From assembly GCA_002423545.1 (NCBI GenBank), contig DIWP01000002.1:13200-77199 (forward strand): DNA of 64,000 nucleotides. The letters are read 5' to 3'. The translations under genes and the position numbers were made by a program. The first letter of the stretch is position 1, and each line of letters opens with the position of its first letter. The notes under the pieces were generated by a model that ran no database searches, was not told the DNA's origin, and saw nothing but the letters and a program-made list of their open reading frames with translations. Positions 35,978-44,227 of the stretch are shown here, piece by piece. The DNA comes from Thermoleophilia bacterium UBA6103. Its GTDB lineage: Bacteria; Actinomycetota; Thermoleophilia; UBA2241.

Positions 35978-37093
35978 TCACCTGCCGGCGACGGAGACGG
36001 CCATTTCTGCAAAGCGACCCGCGCGGATGGCCACGCGGGCATCAGCGCATAATCTTACCAGAGTCCGCAGGTTGTGCAGGGTCAAGAGCTGATGGGCCAG
36101 CAACTCGCGCTGGTTGACCAGGTGACGCAGATAGGCGCGGCTGAAGGCGGTGCAGCAGGGACAGTCGCAGGTCGGGTCGAGCGGCGCGAGGTCGGCGGCG
36201 AACCGCGCGTTATGGAGATTGGCGCGCGAGCCGTCACGCAGCAGGGCCGTACCGGTGCGTGCCATCCGGGTCGGGAGCACGCAGTCGAAGACGTCCACGC
36301 CGCGGGCGATGACGTCGACGATGCCGCGCGGATCGCCGATGCCCATGAAGTACCGCAGTCGCTCGTCGGGCAGCAACTCGTCCATCAGATCGACCGTCTC
36401 CAGCATCTCTTCACCACGTTCGCCGACCGAGAGGCCGCCGATGGCGTACGCCTCGAAGCCGATCTGGAGCAGATCGGCCGCCGACCGCCGTCGCAGGTCC
36501 TCGTGCGTACCACCCTGCACGATGGCGATCAGAAGCTGGTCGCGGCGCCGTTGGGCGGCCCTGCAGGCGGCCGACCAGCGTGTCGTGCGCTCGACCGCAC
36601 GTTCCACCTCGTGTCGCTCGGCGGTGGCCGGCGGGCATTCGTCGAGGCACATCACGATGTCGGCGCCCAGTGCCTCCTGGAGCCGCATGACGCCGTCCGG
36701 TGTGAAGAGATGACGGGAGCCATCGTAGGCAGAGCTGAACTCGACGCCGTCGTCCCGGACCACGCGTGTGTCTGCCAGGCTGAACACCTGGAAGCCGCCG
36801 GAGTCGGTAAGGATGGGACCGGACCAGCCCATGAAGCCGTGCAGCCCGCCGTGCGCCGCCACCAGCTCGACGCCGGGGCGCAGGGCGAGATGGTACGTGT
36901 TGGCCAGGACGATCTGGGCGCCGATCCCGGCGAGCTGTGCCGGAGACACCGCCTTGACGGTCCCTTTGGTCCCCACCGGCATGAAGCAGGGCGTCTCGAC
37001 CTCCCCATGCGGTGTGCGCAGTCGTCCCGCGCGCGCCCGCCCATCGCGTGACTCGACGACAAAGGAGAAGTGGCTGGTCGCGCTGGCCGTCAT
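35978..37093 (-). CDS. tgt: tRNA-guanine transglycosylase
   Basis: Exchanges guanine 34 of GUN-anticodon tRNAs for preQ1. The 371-residue barrel has LTDSGGFQVFS with the catalytic aspartate, IGGLSVGE, the nucleophile segment DVFDCVLPTRMAR, and the zinc ligands CDCPCC near the C-terminus. ATG 37093 follows the queA stop by a few bases; the longer in-frame start at 37195 adds a non-homologous leader inside queA. Confidence 0.97.
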   Translation of the reverse strand: MTASATSHFSFVVESRDGRARAGRLRTPHGEVETPCFMPVGTKGTVKAVSPAQLAGIGAQIVLANTYHLALRPGVELVAAHGGLHGFMGWSGPILTDSGGFQVFSLADTRVVRDDGVEFSSAYDGSRHLFTPDGVMRLQEALGADIVMCLDECPPATAERHEVERAVERTTRWSAACRAAQRRRDQLLIAIVQGGTHEDLRRRSAADLLQIGFEAYAIGGLSVGERGEEMLETVDLMDELLPDERLRYFMGIGDPRGIVDVIARGVDVFDCVLPTRMARTGTALLRDGSRANLHNARFAADLAPLDPTCDCPCCTAFSRAYLRHLVNQRELLAHQLLTLHNLRTLVRLCADARVAIRAGRFAEMAVSVAGR

Positions 37094-37097
37094 CGCA

Positions 37098-38381
37098 TCA
37101 GCGGTCGATAGCGAGCATGGCGTCGCCGAGACTGTAGAAGCGGTAGCGCCGGGCCACGGCATGCCGATAGACGGCGCGCGTCTGCTCGACGCCACAGAAC
37201 GCCATTGTCAGCGCCAGAAGGCTGCTGCCCGGCAGGTGGAAGTTGGTCAGCAGCGCATCGACGACACGGAACCTGTACCCGGGTGAGATCAGCAGATCGG
37301 TCGTGCCGCGGATCGTGCCGCCGCCTGTCGCCGTTGCCGTCACATCGTCCGTCCCCCCGGCGTCGTCTCCGCCCACCGGGCTCGCGGCCGGCTGGAGCGG
37401 CGCAGCTGAGGCGGCGACGTGCTCGAGTGCGCGGACGACCGTGGTCCCCACCGCCACGACCCGGCCGCCGGCCGCCCGGGTCGCCGACACACGCCGCCAG
37501 ACCTCCTGCGGGACGGTGAAGCGCTCGGCATGCAGACGACCGCCGCGCAGCGTGGCGTCATCGAGCGGTTTGAAGGTGCCGAGCCCCACATGCAGCGTCA
37601 GCTCGGCGATCTGTACGCCGGCTTCGGCGAGCCTGCGGTCCAGCTGTCGAGTGAAGTGCAGCCCCGCGGTCGGCGCCGCCGCCGAGCCCGACTGCGCGGC
37701 GAAGGTGGTCTGGTACCGTTCCGGGTCGTCAAGGGGAAGACGTATGTACGGCGGCAGCGGCGTCTCGCCGTGTCGGGCCAGAAGCGTCTGGACCGGCGTC
37801 CCGGCGGTGTTGCGGACCAGCCAGCGACCGTCCCCGAAGCGATGCACGACGTCCAGCCGCCACGTGTCATCGGCGACGCAGCACAAGCGCTCTCCGACCC
37901 GCGGCCGGCCGCGGACCAGGACCTCCCACACCTCCTCATCCCGAAGCGGCGCGCCCGGGGTCTCGGCAGCCTCCACCCGCGTCCGCCGATCGGCGCTCGC
38001 GTCGGGATCTGTCCCGGGTGCGGCAGCCGCGGTCTCGAGTACGGGCGCGTCGGCGACACGATCGACCGCGGACGCGGCCTCGTCCCCGAGCTCATGCAGG
38101 AACAGCACCTCCAGCCGGCCGCCGCTGGGCCGCCGGAAGTACGTCCGCGCCGCCAGCACGCGGGTGTCGTTACGGACGAGGAGGTCGCCCGGATGCAGCA
38201 GTCCGGGCAGCTCGCGGACGTGGCGATCCTCCAGAGCCAGACCGGCGGCTCCGGCTGCGGCGACTGCCGGCGTGGCGCCGCGACACACGAGCAGACGGGC
38301 GGCGTCGCGCGGATCCAGCGGCTGTTGCGCTATGAGTTCCGGCGGCAGGTGATAGTCCAGATCGTCAAGCTCCACGGTCAC
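37098..38381 (-). CDS. queA: SAM:tRNA ribosyltransferase-isomerase QueA
   Basis: Transfers the ribosyl of SAM to preQ1-tRNA to make epoxyqueuosine. The start (LDDLDYHLPPELIAQQPL) and the catalytic core (PTAGLHFTRQL; HVGLGTFKPL; HAERFTVP) match QueA. The 427 residues exceed the usual ~350: two Ala/Gly/Asp-rich inserts, near residues 105-140 and 320-355, account for the excess. Start and stop abut queH upstream and tgt downstream. Confidence 0.95.
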   Translation of the reverse strand: MTVELDDLDYHLPPELIAQQPLDPRDAARLLVCRGATPAVAAAGAAGLALEDRHVRELPGLLHPGDLLVRNDTRVLAARTYFRRPSGGRLEVLFLHELGDEAASAVDRVADAPVLETAAAAPGTDPDASADRRTRVEAAETPGAPLRDEEVWEVLVRGRPRVGERLCCVADDTWRLDVVHRFGDGRWLVRNTAGTPVQTLLARHGETPLPPYIRLPLDDPERYQTTFAAQSGSAAAPTAGLHFTRQLDRRLAEAGVQIAELTLHVGLGTFKPLDDATLRGGRLHAERFTVPQEVWRRVSATRAAGGRVVAVGTTVVRALEHVAASAAPLQPAASPVGGDDAGGTDDVTATATGGGTIRGTTDLLISPGYRFRVVDALLTNFHLPGSSLLALTMAFCGVEQTRAVYRHAVARRYRFYSLGDAMLAIDR

Positions 38382-38399
38382 CGCCGACCCGACGCGGTC

Positions 38400-39005
38400 T
38401 CACGGCGCCGACGCACGGCGGGCGCGCTTCTGGTGCCAGGCTTCCCATTTGCTGAGCGCGCAGCCGCAATATGGTTGCCGGTACAGACCGAGGCGCCGGC
38501 TCTCCTCGTAGTGCCGCTGGAACAGCGGCCGCTGGTCCCTGTACAGGTACTCGACCCCGAACGTGGCCGCTGCCATGAGGCCCGCCTCCTCGATGGCGTC
38601 GTGCATCTGGTAGGGGCTCACCGACAGCGTCGTGGCGAACCTTGGAAAGCCGCGTTGTGCCGCTTGTCGGGCCGACTCGAAGAGGCGCACGACGATGCAG
38701 AGCCGGCAGCGTGCCTCGCGGTCGGCCGGTCCGACGGCAGAAACGGCATCGCGCCACGCCTCGAACGCCCGCTGCGTCTCGTCCCCCGCTTCGTCGGCCT
38801 CCACAACGATCAGCGGCGCCGCGACCGCACCGGCCAGCGTGCGCATGCTCTCCAGTCGCCGGCGGTACTCGGCCGCCGGCTCGATGTTGGGATTGAAGAA
38901 CAGGGTCGTCACGGTGCGGCCGGCCTCACGCCAGTCGGGCACCGCGACGCTGGCGCACGGCCCGCAGCACGCGTGGAGGAGAAGTCGGTCGTCGTCGGTA
39001 GCCAT
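38400..39005 (-). CDS. queH: epoxyqueuosine reductase QueH
   Basis: Reduces epoxyqueuosine to queuosine (the QueH/DUF208 route, used where QueG is absent). The 201-residue protein contains the cluster cysteines in LLHACCGPC near residue 8, FFNPNIEPAAEY, the RCRLCIVVRL cysteine pair, and YCGC near the C-terminus. ATG 39005 is preferred because the family begins there; it lies right after ruvB. Completes a queH-queA-tgt cluster. Confidence 0.94.
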   Translation of the reverse strand: MATDDDRLLLHACCGPCASVAVPDWREAGRTVTTLFFNPNIEPAAEYRRRLESMRTLAGAVAAPLIVVEADEAGDETQRAFEAWRDAVSAVGPADREARCRLCIVVRLFESARQAAQRGFPRFATTLSVSPYQMHDAIEEAGLMAAATFGVEYLYRDQRPLFQRHYEESRRLGLYRQPYCGCALSKWEAWHQKRARRASAP

Positions 39006-39009
39006 CGCC

Positions 39010-40053
39010 TCAGCCGAAGAGCCGCGCCGGGCCTTCAGGCGGCTCGATGCCACAGTGACGATATCCGGACTGAGTAAGGACGCGACCGCGCGGCGTGCGC
39101 TTGAGGAAGCCGCGCATGATCAGGTACGGCTCGTAGACGTCCATGAGGGTGTCGGCCTCTTCGCCCAGCGCCACGGCCAGCGTGTCCAGACCCACCGGAC
39201 CGCCGTCGAACTTCTGGCAGATGGTGAGCAGGACATCTCGGTCGAGCTTGTCGAGACCCTCCTCGTCGACCTGGAAGAGCTCGAGAGCGGCGAGGCAGAT
39301 CGGGCGCGTCACGGCGCCGTCGTGACGCACTTCAGCGTAGTCGCGGACTCGCCGCAGCAGCCGGTTGGCGACGCGCGGCGTGCCGCGTGCCCGGCGCGCG
39401 ATCTCGCCGGCCGACTCGTCGTCGACGCGTGTGCCGAGGATGCGCGCCGAGCGGCGCACGATCGCCGCCAGCTCGTCCTCGTCGTAGTAGTCGAGGCGCT
39501 GCCAGACGCCGAAGCGGTCGCGCAGCGGTGTCGTGAGGAGCCCGGTGCGCGTGGTCGCTCCGATCAGCGTGAACGGAGGCACGGCCATGCGGATGCTCCT
39601 GGCCGCCGGCCCTTCACCGATCATGATGTCGATCTCGTAGTCCTCCATCGCCGGGTAGAGAACCTCTTCGATGGCGGCGTTGAGCCGGTGGATCTCATCG
39701 ACGAAGAGCACATCGCCCTGCTCCAGATTGGTCAGCAGGCCGGCAACGTCGACCTTGCGTTCCAGCGCCGGCCCGGAGGTGGTGTGGACGTGGACCTGGA
39801 GTTCGGCAGCGATGATGCCGGCCAGGGTGGTCTTCCCCAGGCCGGGCGGCCCCGCCAGCAGGACGTGGTCGAGCGTCTCGCCGCGTTTGCGCGCGGCGGC
39901 GACGAAGATCTCGAGCTGTTCCTTGACCGCGCGCTGACCGACGAACTCGGCGAACCGCCGCGGACGCAGAGAGACTTCGATGTCACGTTCGTCGTCGGTC
40001 TCCTGCGGGTCTCCGAGGCGGCCTCCCGCCTGGCGGGGATCGGGACCGGTCAT
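39010..40053 (-). CDS. ruvB: Holliday junction helicase RuvB
   Basis: AAA+ motor for branch migration. In 347 residues: LRPRRFAEFVGQ near the start, Walker A GPPGLGKTTLA, Walker B VDEIHRL, sensor-1 GATTRTGLLTTPLRDRFG, and the winged-helix end with YEPYLIMRGFLKRTPRGR. A strong AAGGAAGGCG precedes ATG 40053. 49 bases separate it from ruvA. Confidence 0.98.
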   Translation of the reverse strand: MTGPDPRQAGGRLGDPQETDDERDIEVSLRPRRFAEFVGQRAVKEQLEIFVAAARKRGETLDHVLLAGPPGLGKTTLAGIIAAELQVHVHTTSGPALERKVDVAGLLTNLEQGDVLFVDEIHRLNAAIEEVLYPAMEDYEIDIMIGEGPAARSIRMAVPPFTLIGATTRTGLLTTPLRDRFGVWQRLDYYDEDELAAIVRRSARILGTRVDDESAGEIARRARGTPRVANRLLRRVRDYAEVRHDGAVTRPICLAALELFQVDEEGLDKLDRDVLLTICQKFDGGPVGLDTLAVALGEEADTLMDVYEPYLIMRGFLKRTPRGRVLTQSGYRHCGIEPPEGPARLFG

Positions 40054-40102
40054 CTCGCCTTCCTTGTAGTAAGACCGCGCCTGTCCCGATCGTGGCCGGC
40101 CA

Positions 40103-40696
40103 TCAGGTCCTGGCCTTGGCGAGGGCGTAGCGGATCAGCTCTTCCACGCTTGCGTCGGTCGGTGCGCCTCTGAGCGCCTCTTCGGCCTCGCCCAGCCCCA
40201 GGCCGAGGTTGACCAGAGCGGAACGGGCGCCCAGCAGATCGGCTGCCGCGGCGGCGGGGCCGGGCGGCCCGGCGCCCACGCCCGGCTCGACCGGCACGAT
40301 GCGATCCTTGAGCTCCACGACAAGCCGCTGGGCCAGCTTGCGGCCGATGCCGGGGATCGATTCGAAGCGCTTGTGATCGCCCTGCAGGGCGGCGAGCTCG
40401 AGATCCTCGACCCGGTAGGCGGACAGTATCGCCAGTGCCACCTTGGGTCCGACCCCGCTGACGGCGATGAGCTGGCGGAAGAAGACCAGCTCGCGGCGGT
40501 TCTGAAAGCCGAACAGCTGCAGCGCGTCGTCGCGGACGTGCAAGTGCGTGATGAAGGTCGCCCTCTCCCCCACGTCGACGGCAGCCCGGCCTGCGACAGG
40601 TCCGGGCACCAGCAGCTCGAATCCCACGCCGCCGACATCGACGACGACGCGATCGGCATCGACTTCCAGGAGTGTGCCGCTGACCTGCGCGATCAT
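40103..40696 (-). CDS. ruvA: Holliday junction DNA-binding protein RuvA
   Basis: Tetrameric junction-recognition subunit. The 197-residue protein starts MIAQVSGTLLE, carries GVGFELLVP, SGVGPKVALAILS and GIGRKLAQRLVVELKD (helix-hairpin-helix repeats), and a C-terminal domain III (EEALRGAPTDASVEELIRYAL) that binds RuvB. Its ATG overlaps the ruvC stop by 4 bases. Confidence 0.97.
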   Translation of the reverse strand: MIAQVSGTLLEVDADRVVVDVGGVGFELLVPGPVAGRAAVDVGERATFITHLHVRDDALQLFGFQNRRELVFFRQLIAVSGVGPKVALAILSAYRVEDLELAALQGDHKRFESIPGIGRKLAQRLVVELKDRIVPVEPGVGAGPPGPAAAAADLLGARSALVNLGLGLGEAEEALRGAPTDASVEELIRYALAKART

Positions 40697-41241
40697 CGCC
40701 GCACCCTGGCCGGGCACCGCGGGTCACGATCTGACGGCGATGCCGCTGCGGCCGCCGCGCGAGCGACGCCGGAGCGGGCCACATGGGCATGCGTGATCGC
40801 CACGGCGAGAGCGTCGGCGGCATGATCCGAGTGCGGGATACGGTCGAGCGCCAGCAGGACCTTGGTCATCTCCTGCACCTGGACCTTGCTGGCCCGCCCG
40901 TAGCCGGTCACAGCCTGCTTGATCGTCAGCGGTGAGTAGTCGACACAGTCGATGCCGTGCTCCGCTGCGGCCAGCATGATGACGCCGCGCGCATGCCCAA
41001 CCGTGAGCGCCGTCTTGACGTTGACGTTGACGAAGAGCTCCTCGACGGCCATGGCGTCCGGCCGGAAACGCCGGAGCAACGATCCGAGTTCCTCGTGGAT
41101 GCGCTGCAGACGAGCGGCGGTGGCATCGCGGGTGGTGGTGACGATGCACCCGTGTCCCAGGGACGACAGCCGGTTGCCATCGGCGCGCACGACGCCCCAG
41201 CCTGTGCTGGCCGTGCCCGGGTCGATGCCGAGGATGATCAT
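40693..41241 (-). CDS. ruvC: crossover junction endodeoxyribonuclease RuvC
   Basis: Resolves Holliday junctions. Four catalytic acidic residues can be placed: Asp in GIDPGTASTGWGVV near residue 7, Glu in VEELFVN near 67, and the two aspartates in HSDHAADALAVA near 140. Length 182. It heads ruvC-ruvA-ruvB, 24 bases after yebC. Confidence 0.97.
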   Translation of the reverse strand: MIILGIDPGTASTGWGVVRADGNRLSSLGHGCIVTTTRDATAARLQRIHEELGSLLRRFRPDAMAVEELFVNVNVKTALTVGHARGVIMLAAAEHGIDCVDYSPLTIKQAVTGYGRASKVQVQEMTKVLLALDRIPHSDHAADALAVAITHAHVARSGVARAAAAAASPSDRDPRCPARVRR

Positions 41242-41265
41242 CTGCGAGCGAACGCGGCGTCCGGC

Positions 41266-42015
41266 TCAGCCGGCCGCCGCTTCGAGGACGTCTTCGGGGA
41301 TGTCGAAATTGGCGTAGACCTCCTGCACATCGTCGCTGTCTTCCAGCGCATCGACGAGTCGCAGCACGCGTCTGGCGTCGGCCTCATCGAGGGTGACGGT
41401 GCTCTTGGGGATCATCGTGAGCTCCGCCGCCTCGAGCTCGATGCCGGCTGCGACGAGTGCATCGCGCACAGCGTGGAGGTCGGACGGCTCGGTGATGATC
41501 TGGAAGCTCGAGCCGTCGAGGACCACGTCATCGGCGCCGGAATCGAGAGCGGCCGTCATCACCTCGTCTTCCCCGTGCTTGCCGGCATCGACGATGATGG
41601 ACCCGCGGCGATCGAAGACCCAGCTCACGGCCCCAGGCTCGGCGAGGCTGCCGTTGTGCTTGGTGAATGCGCCTCTGACCTCGGCCGCCGTCCGGTTGCG
41701 GTTGTCTGTGAGAGCCTCGACGAGGATGGCCACGCCGGCAGCGCCGTACCCTTCGTAGACGATCGACTCGAAAGCCTCGCCGCCGGTCTGTCCCGACCCA
41801 CGCTGGACGGCGCGCTCGATGTTGTCCTTGGGCATGCTGTACGTGCGTGCCTTCTCGATGGCCGCCTCGAGGGCGGCGTTCGTCGAAGGATCGGGACCAC
41901 CCTCACGGGCGGCCACCATGATCGCCCGTGAGAGCTTCGAGAAGAGCTGGCCGCGCTTGGCGTCTTCCTTGCCCTTCTTGTGCTTGATCGTCGACCACTT
42001 GGAGTGTCCCGACAT
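41266..42015 (-). CDS. yebC: YebC/PmpR family transcriptional regulator / translation factor
   Basis: The 249-residue protein begins MSGHSKWSTIKHKKGKED, the family hallmark, and contains DPSTNAALEAAIEKAR and ALTDNRNRTAAEVR. YebC proteins act as DNA-binding regulators and have been proposed to help translation of proline-rich stretches. The yebC-ruvCAB order is conserved in most bacteria. Confidence 0.96.
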   Translation of the reverse strand: MSGHSKWSTIKHKKGKEDAKRGQLFSKLSRAIMVAAREGGPDPSTNAALEAAIEKARTYSMPKDNIERAVQRGSGQTGGEAFESIVYEGYGAAGVAILVEALTDNRNRTAAEVRGAFTKHNGSLAEPGAVSWVFDRRGSIIVDAGKHGEDEVMTAALDSGADDVVLDGSSFQIITEPSDLHAVRDALVAAGIELEAAELTMIPKSTVTLDEADARRVLRLVDALEDSDDVQEVYANFDIPEDVLEAAAG

Positions 42016-42027
42016 CGCGTGACCCCC

Positions 42028-44097
42028 TTACCTGGACTCTTCTCTGGCCTTGGCGGCCTCGTCGATCACCTTCTGCGCGATGTGCGCCGGTACCTCTTCG
42101 TAGCGCAGGAACTCCATCGTGTAGTCGCCGCGACCGCCGGTCATGGAGGTCAGATCCGGTGCGTAGCTGAGCATCTCCGCGAGCGGTACCTCGGCGCTCA
42201 CGACGCTGTACTGGCCGCGCGGATCGGTGCCGAGCACGCGTCCGCGACGGGAGTTGAGATCGCCGATGACGTCGCCGGTGTTCTCTTCGGGGGCGGTGAT
42301 ATGCACGTTCATGATCGGCTCGAGCAGTACCGGCTGGGCCTTCTCGACGGCAGCCTTGAAGCCGATGGAGCCGGCGATCTTGAAGGCCATGTCCGAGGAA
42401 TCGACCGGGTGATGCTTGCCGTCATACAGCCGCACCTGGACGTCGACGAGCGGGTAGCCGGCCAGGAAGCCGTCGCTCATGGCCTCGACGATGCCCTTCT
42501 CGACGGCCGGGATGAAGTTGCGCGGGATGGCGCCGCCGACGATCTTGTCGACGAACTCGAAGCCCTCGCCGCGAGCGCGCGGCGACACCTCCATCCACGT
42601 GTCGGCGAACTGACCGCGACCACCAGTCTGCTTCTTGTGCTTGCCCTGCGCCTTGGCCGTGCCCTTGATAGTCTCGCGGTACGGCACCCGTGGGGGGTGC
42701 AAGTCGACCTCGACGCCGAAGCGCCGCTTCATGCGCTCCACGGCCACTTCGACGTGGACCTGGCTCATCCCCGAGACGATGGTCTCGCCGGTCTGGGTGT
42801 CGCGGTGCACCTGCAGCATGGGGTCCTCTTCCGAGAGCCGGCGCAGGGCGTTCATGACCTTGTCCTCGTCGCCCTTGCTCCTGGCGGCGACGGCGAACGA
42901 CATGAGCGGAGCCGGGAAGCCGAACGGCGGGAAGGCGACGCTGGTGCCCTCGGCGCAGATGGCGTCGCCGGTGACGACGTCCTTGAGCTTGGCGACCGCG
43001 CCGATATCGCCGGCGACCAGCTCGTCGATCTGCTTCTGTTCCTTGCCCTGTGGCTTGAGAAGCTGACCGAGTCGTTCTTTGTGGCCGTCGCGGGTGATCG
43101 TCGCGCCGCTGTCGCTGGTGACCGTGCCCTGGAACACGCGGAACACGTTCACGTGTCCGCTGAACTGGTCGGCGAAGGTCTTGAAGACGAGAGCCACCGT
43201 GGGGGCAGCCGGATCACAGATCAGCTCGACACCCTCGCCGTCCCCGGCGATGCCGGGCGGCGGCGCGATGTCGAGCGGTGACGGTGACCCGTCGAGCAGG
43301 GAGAGCAGCGCGTCGACGCCGGCGAGGTGCGTCGCCGACCCGGCCGCCACCGGGAAGAGACGACCGACGCGGAAGGCGGCGGCGAAGGCCTCGATGAGCG
43401 CGTCGGCGCCGATCTCCTCGCCCTCCAGGTACTGCTCCATGAGAGCGTCGTCGGTCTCGACGATCGCCTCGATGAGGGCATCGCGCGCCTCGGCCACCGC
43501 GTCGGCCATGTCGGCCGGGACCTCGGCTTCCGACGTCGAGCCGTCGTCCACCACAGAGGCTGTGCCGCGCAGCAGGTCGACGACGCCGCGGAAGTCGTGC
43601 TCGGCGCCGATCGGCAGATGGACCGGCACCACCTGCGTGCCGAAAGCGTCGCGCAGCGCTTCGACGACGCCCGCGAAATCGGCCCGTTCGCGGTCGAGCA
43701 TGTTGCAGAAGACGACCCGCGCCAGACCGCGCTCGTCGGCGCGCGCCCACAGGCGCTCCGTCTGGACTTCGACGCCGTTGACGGTGTTGACGACCATGAC
43801 GGCCGTCTCGACGACCCGCAGCGCCGCGATGGTGTCTGCCAGGAAGCTGGAGTCGCCGGGCGTGTCGAGGAGGTTGAAGCCGACCCCCTGGCGCTCGATG
43901 TGCGTCAGGGTGCCCGAGAGGCTCAATTGGCGCCGCTTCTCATCGTCGTCGAAGTCCGAGACGGTCGTGCCATCCTGCACCGAGCCCAGCCGCGTCACCA
44001 CGCCCGACCGGTAGAGCATCGCTTCCAACAGTGAGGTCTTGCCGGTTCCCCGGTGACCGACGAGTGCGATGTTCCTGATCTTGCCCGGGTCGTTCAT
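42028..44097 (-). CDS. elongation factor G-like GTPase (EF-G2 type)
   Basis: A 689-residue translational GTPase with all five EF-G domains. The P-loop is GHRGTGKTS rather than AHIDAGKTT. The G3 motif is DTPGDSSF, so the catalytic His of DTPGHVDF is Asp. G4 reads NMLD where NKxD is normal. It resembles the second EF-G paralogue (FusA2) of Actinobacteria, whose role in elongation is unsettled. ATG 44097 has AGGAGA 6-7 bases upstream; an in-frame start 351 bases further up overlaps dinB and is rejected. Its leader is about 88 bases with two stable hairpins. Confidence 0.9.
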   Translation of the reverse strand: MNDPGKIRNIALVGHRGTGKTSLLEAMLYRSGVVTRLGSVQDGTTVSDFDDDEKRRQLSLSGTLTHIERQGVGFNLLDTPGDSSFLADTIAALRVVETAVMVVNTVNGVEVQTERLWARADERGLARVVFCNMLDRERADFAGVVEALRDAFGTQVVPVHLPIGAEHDFRGVVDLLRGTASVVDDGSTSEAEVPADMADAVAEARDALIEAIVETDDALMEQYLEGEEIGADALIEAFAAAFRVGRLFPVAAGSATHLAGVDALLSLLDGSPSPLDIAPPPGIAGDGEGVELICDPAAPTVALVFKTFADQFSGHVNVFRVFQGTVTSDSGATITRDGHKERLGQLLKPQGKEQKQIDELVAGDIGAVAKLKDVVTGDAICAEGTSVAFPPFGFPAPLMSFAVAARSKGDEDKVMNALRRLSEEDPMLQVHRDTQTGETIVSGMSQVHVEVAVERMKRRFGVEVDLHPPRVPYRETIKGTAKAQGKHKKQTGGRGQFADTWMEVSPRARGEGFEFVDKIVGGAIPRNFIPAVEKGIVEAMSDGFLAGYPLVDVQVRLYDGKHHPVDSSDMAFKIAGSIGFKAAVEKAQPVLLEPIMNVHITAPEENTGDVIGDLNSRRGRVLGTDPRGQYSVVSAEVPLAEMLSYAPDLTSMTGGRGDYTMEFLRYEEVPAHIAQKVIDEAAKAREESR

Positions 44098-44191
44098 GCT
44101 CGATCTCCTGTGTCGTCTGGGCGCCCCTGCCGGCGGAAGCCGGCCGTGCGCCCGGGCGGGCGCCGTCCGGCGAGGGTGGTGTGAACACAGG

Positions 44192-44200
44192 AGTCTACCA
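44192..44200 (-). promoter_or_regulatory. extended -10 promoter of the EF-G2 gene
   Basis: Minus strand TGG-TAGACT (TAGACT at 44192-44197); the same 9-base string occurs at metK. Downstream leader contains GCCGGC-TTCC-GCCGGC and GCGCCC...GGGCGC stems just before the ribosome-binding site. Confidence 0.4.
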
Positions 44201-44227
44201 TCGACACGCCGCCCGTGAGCCTGCGAT

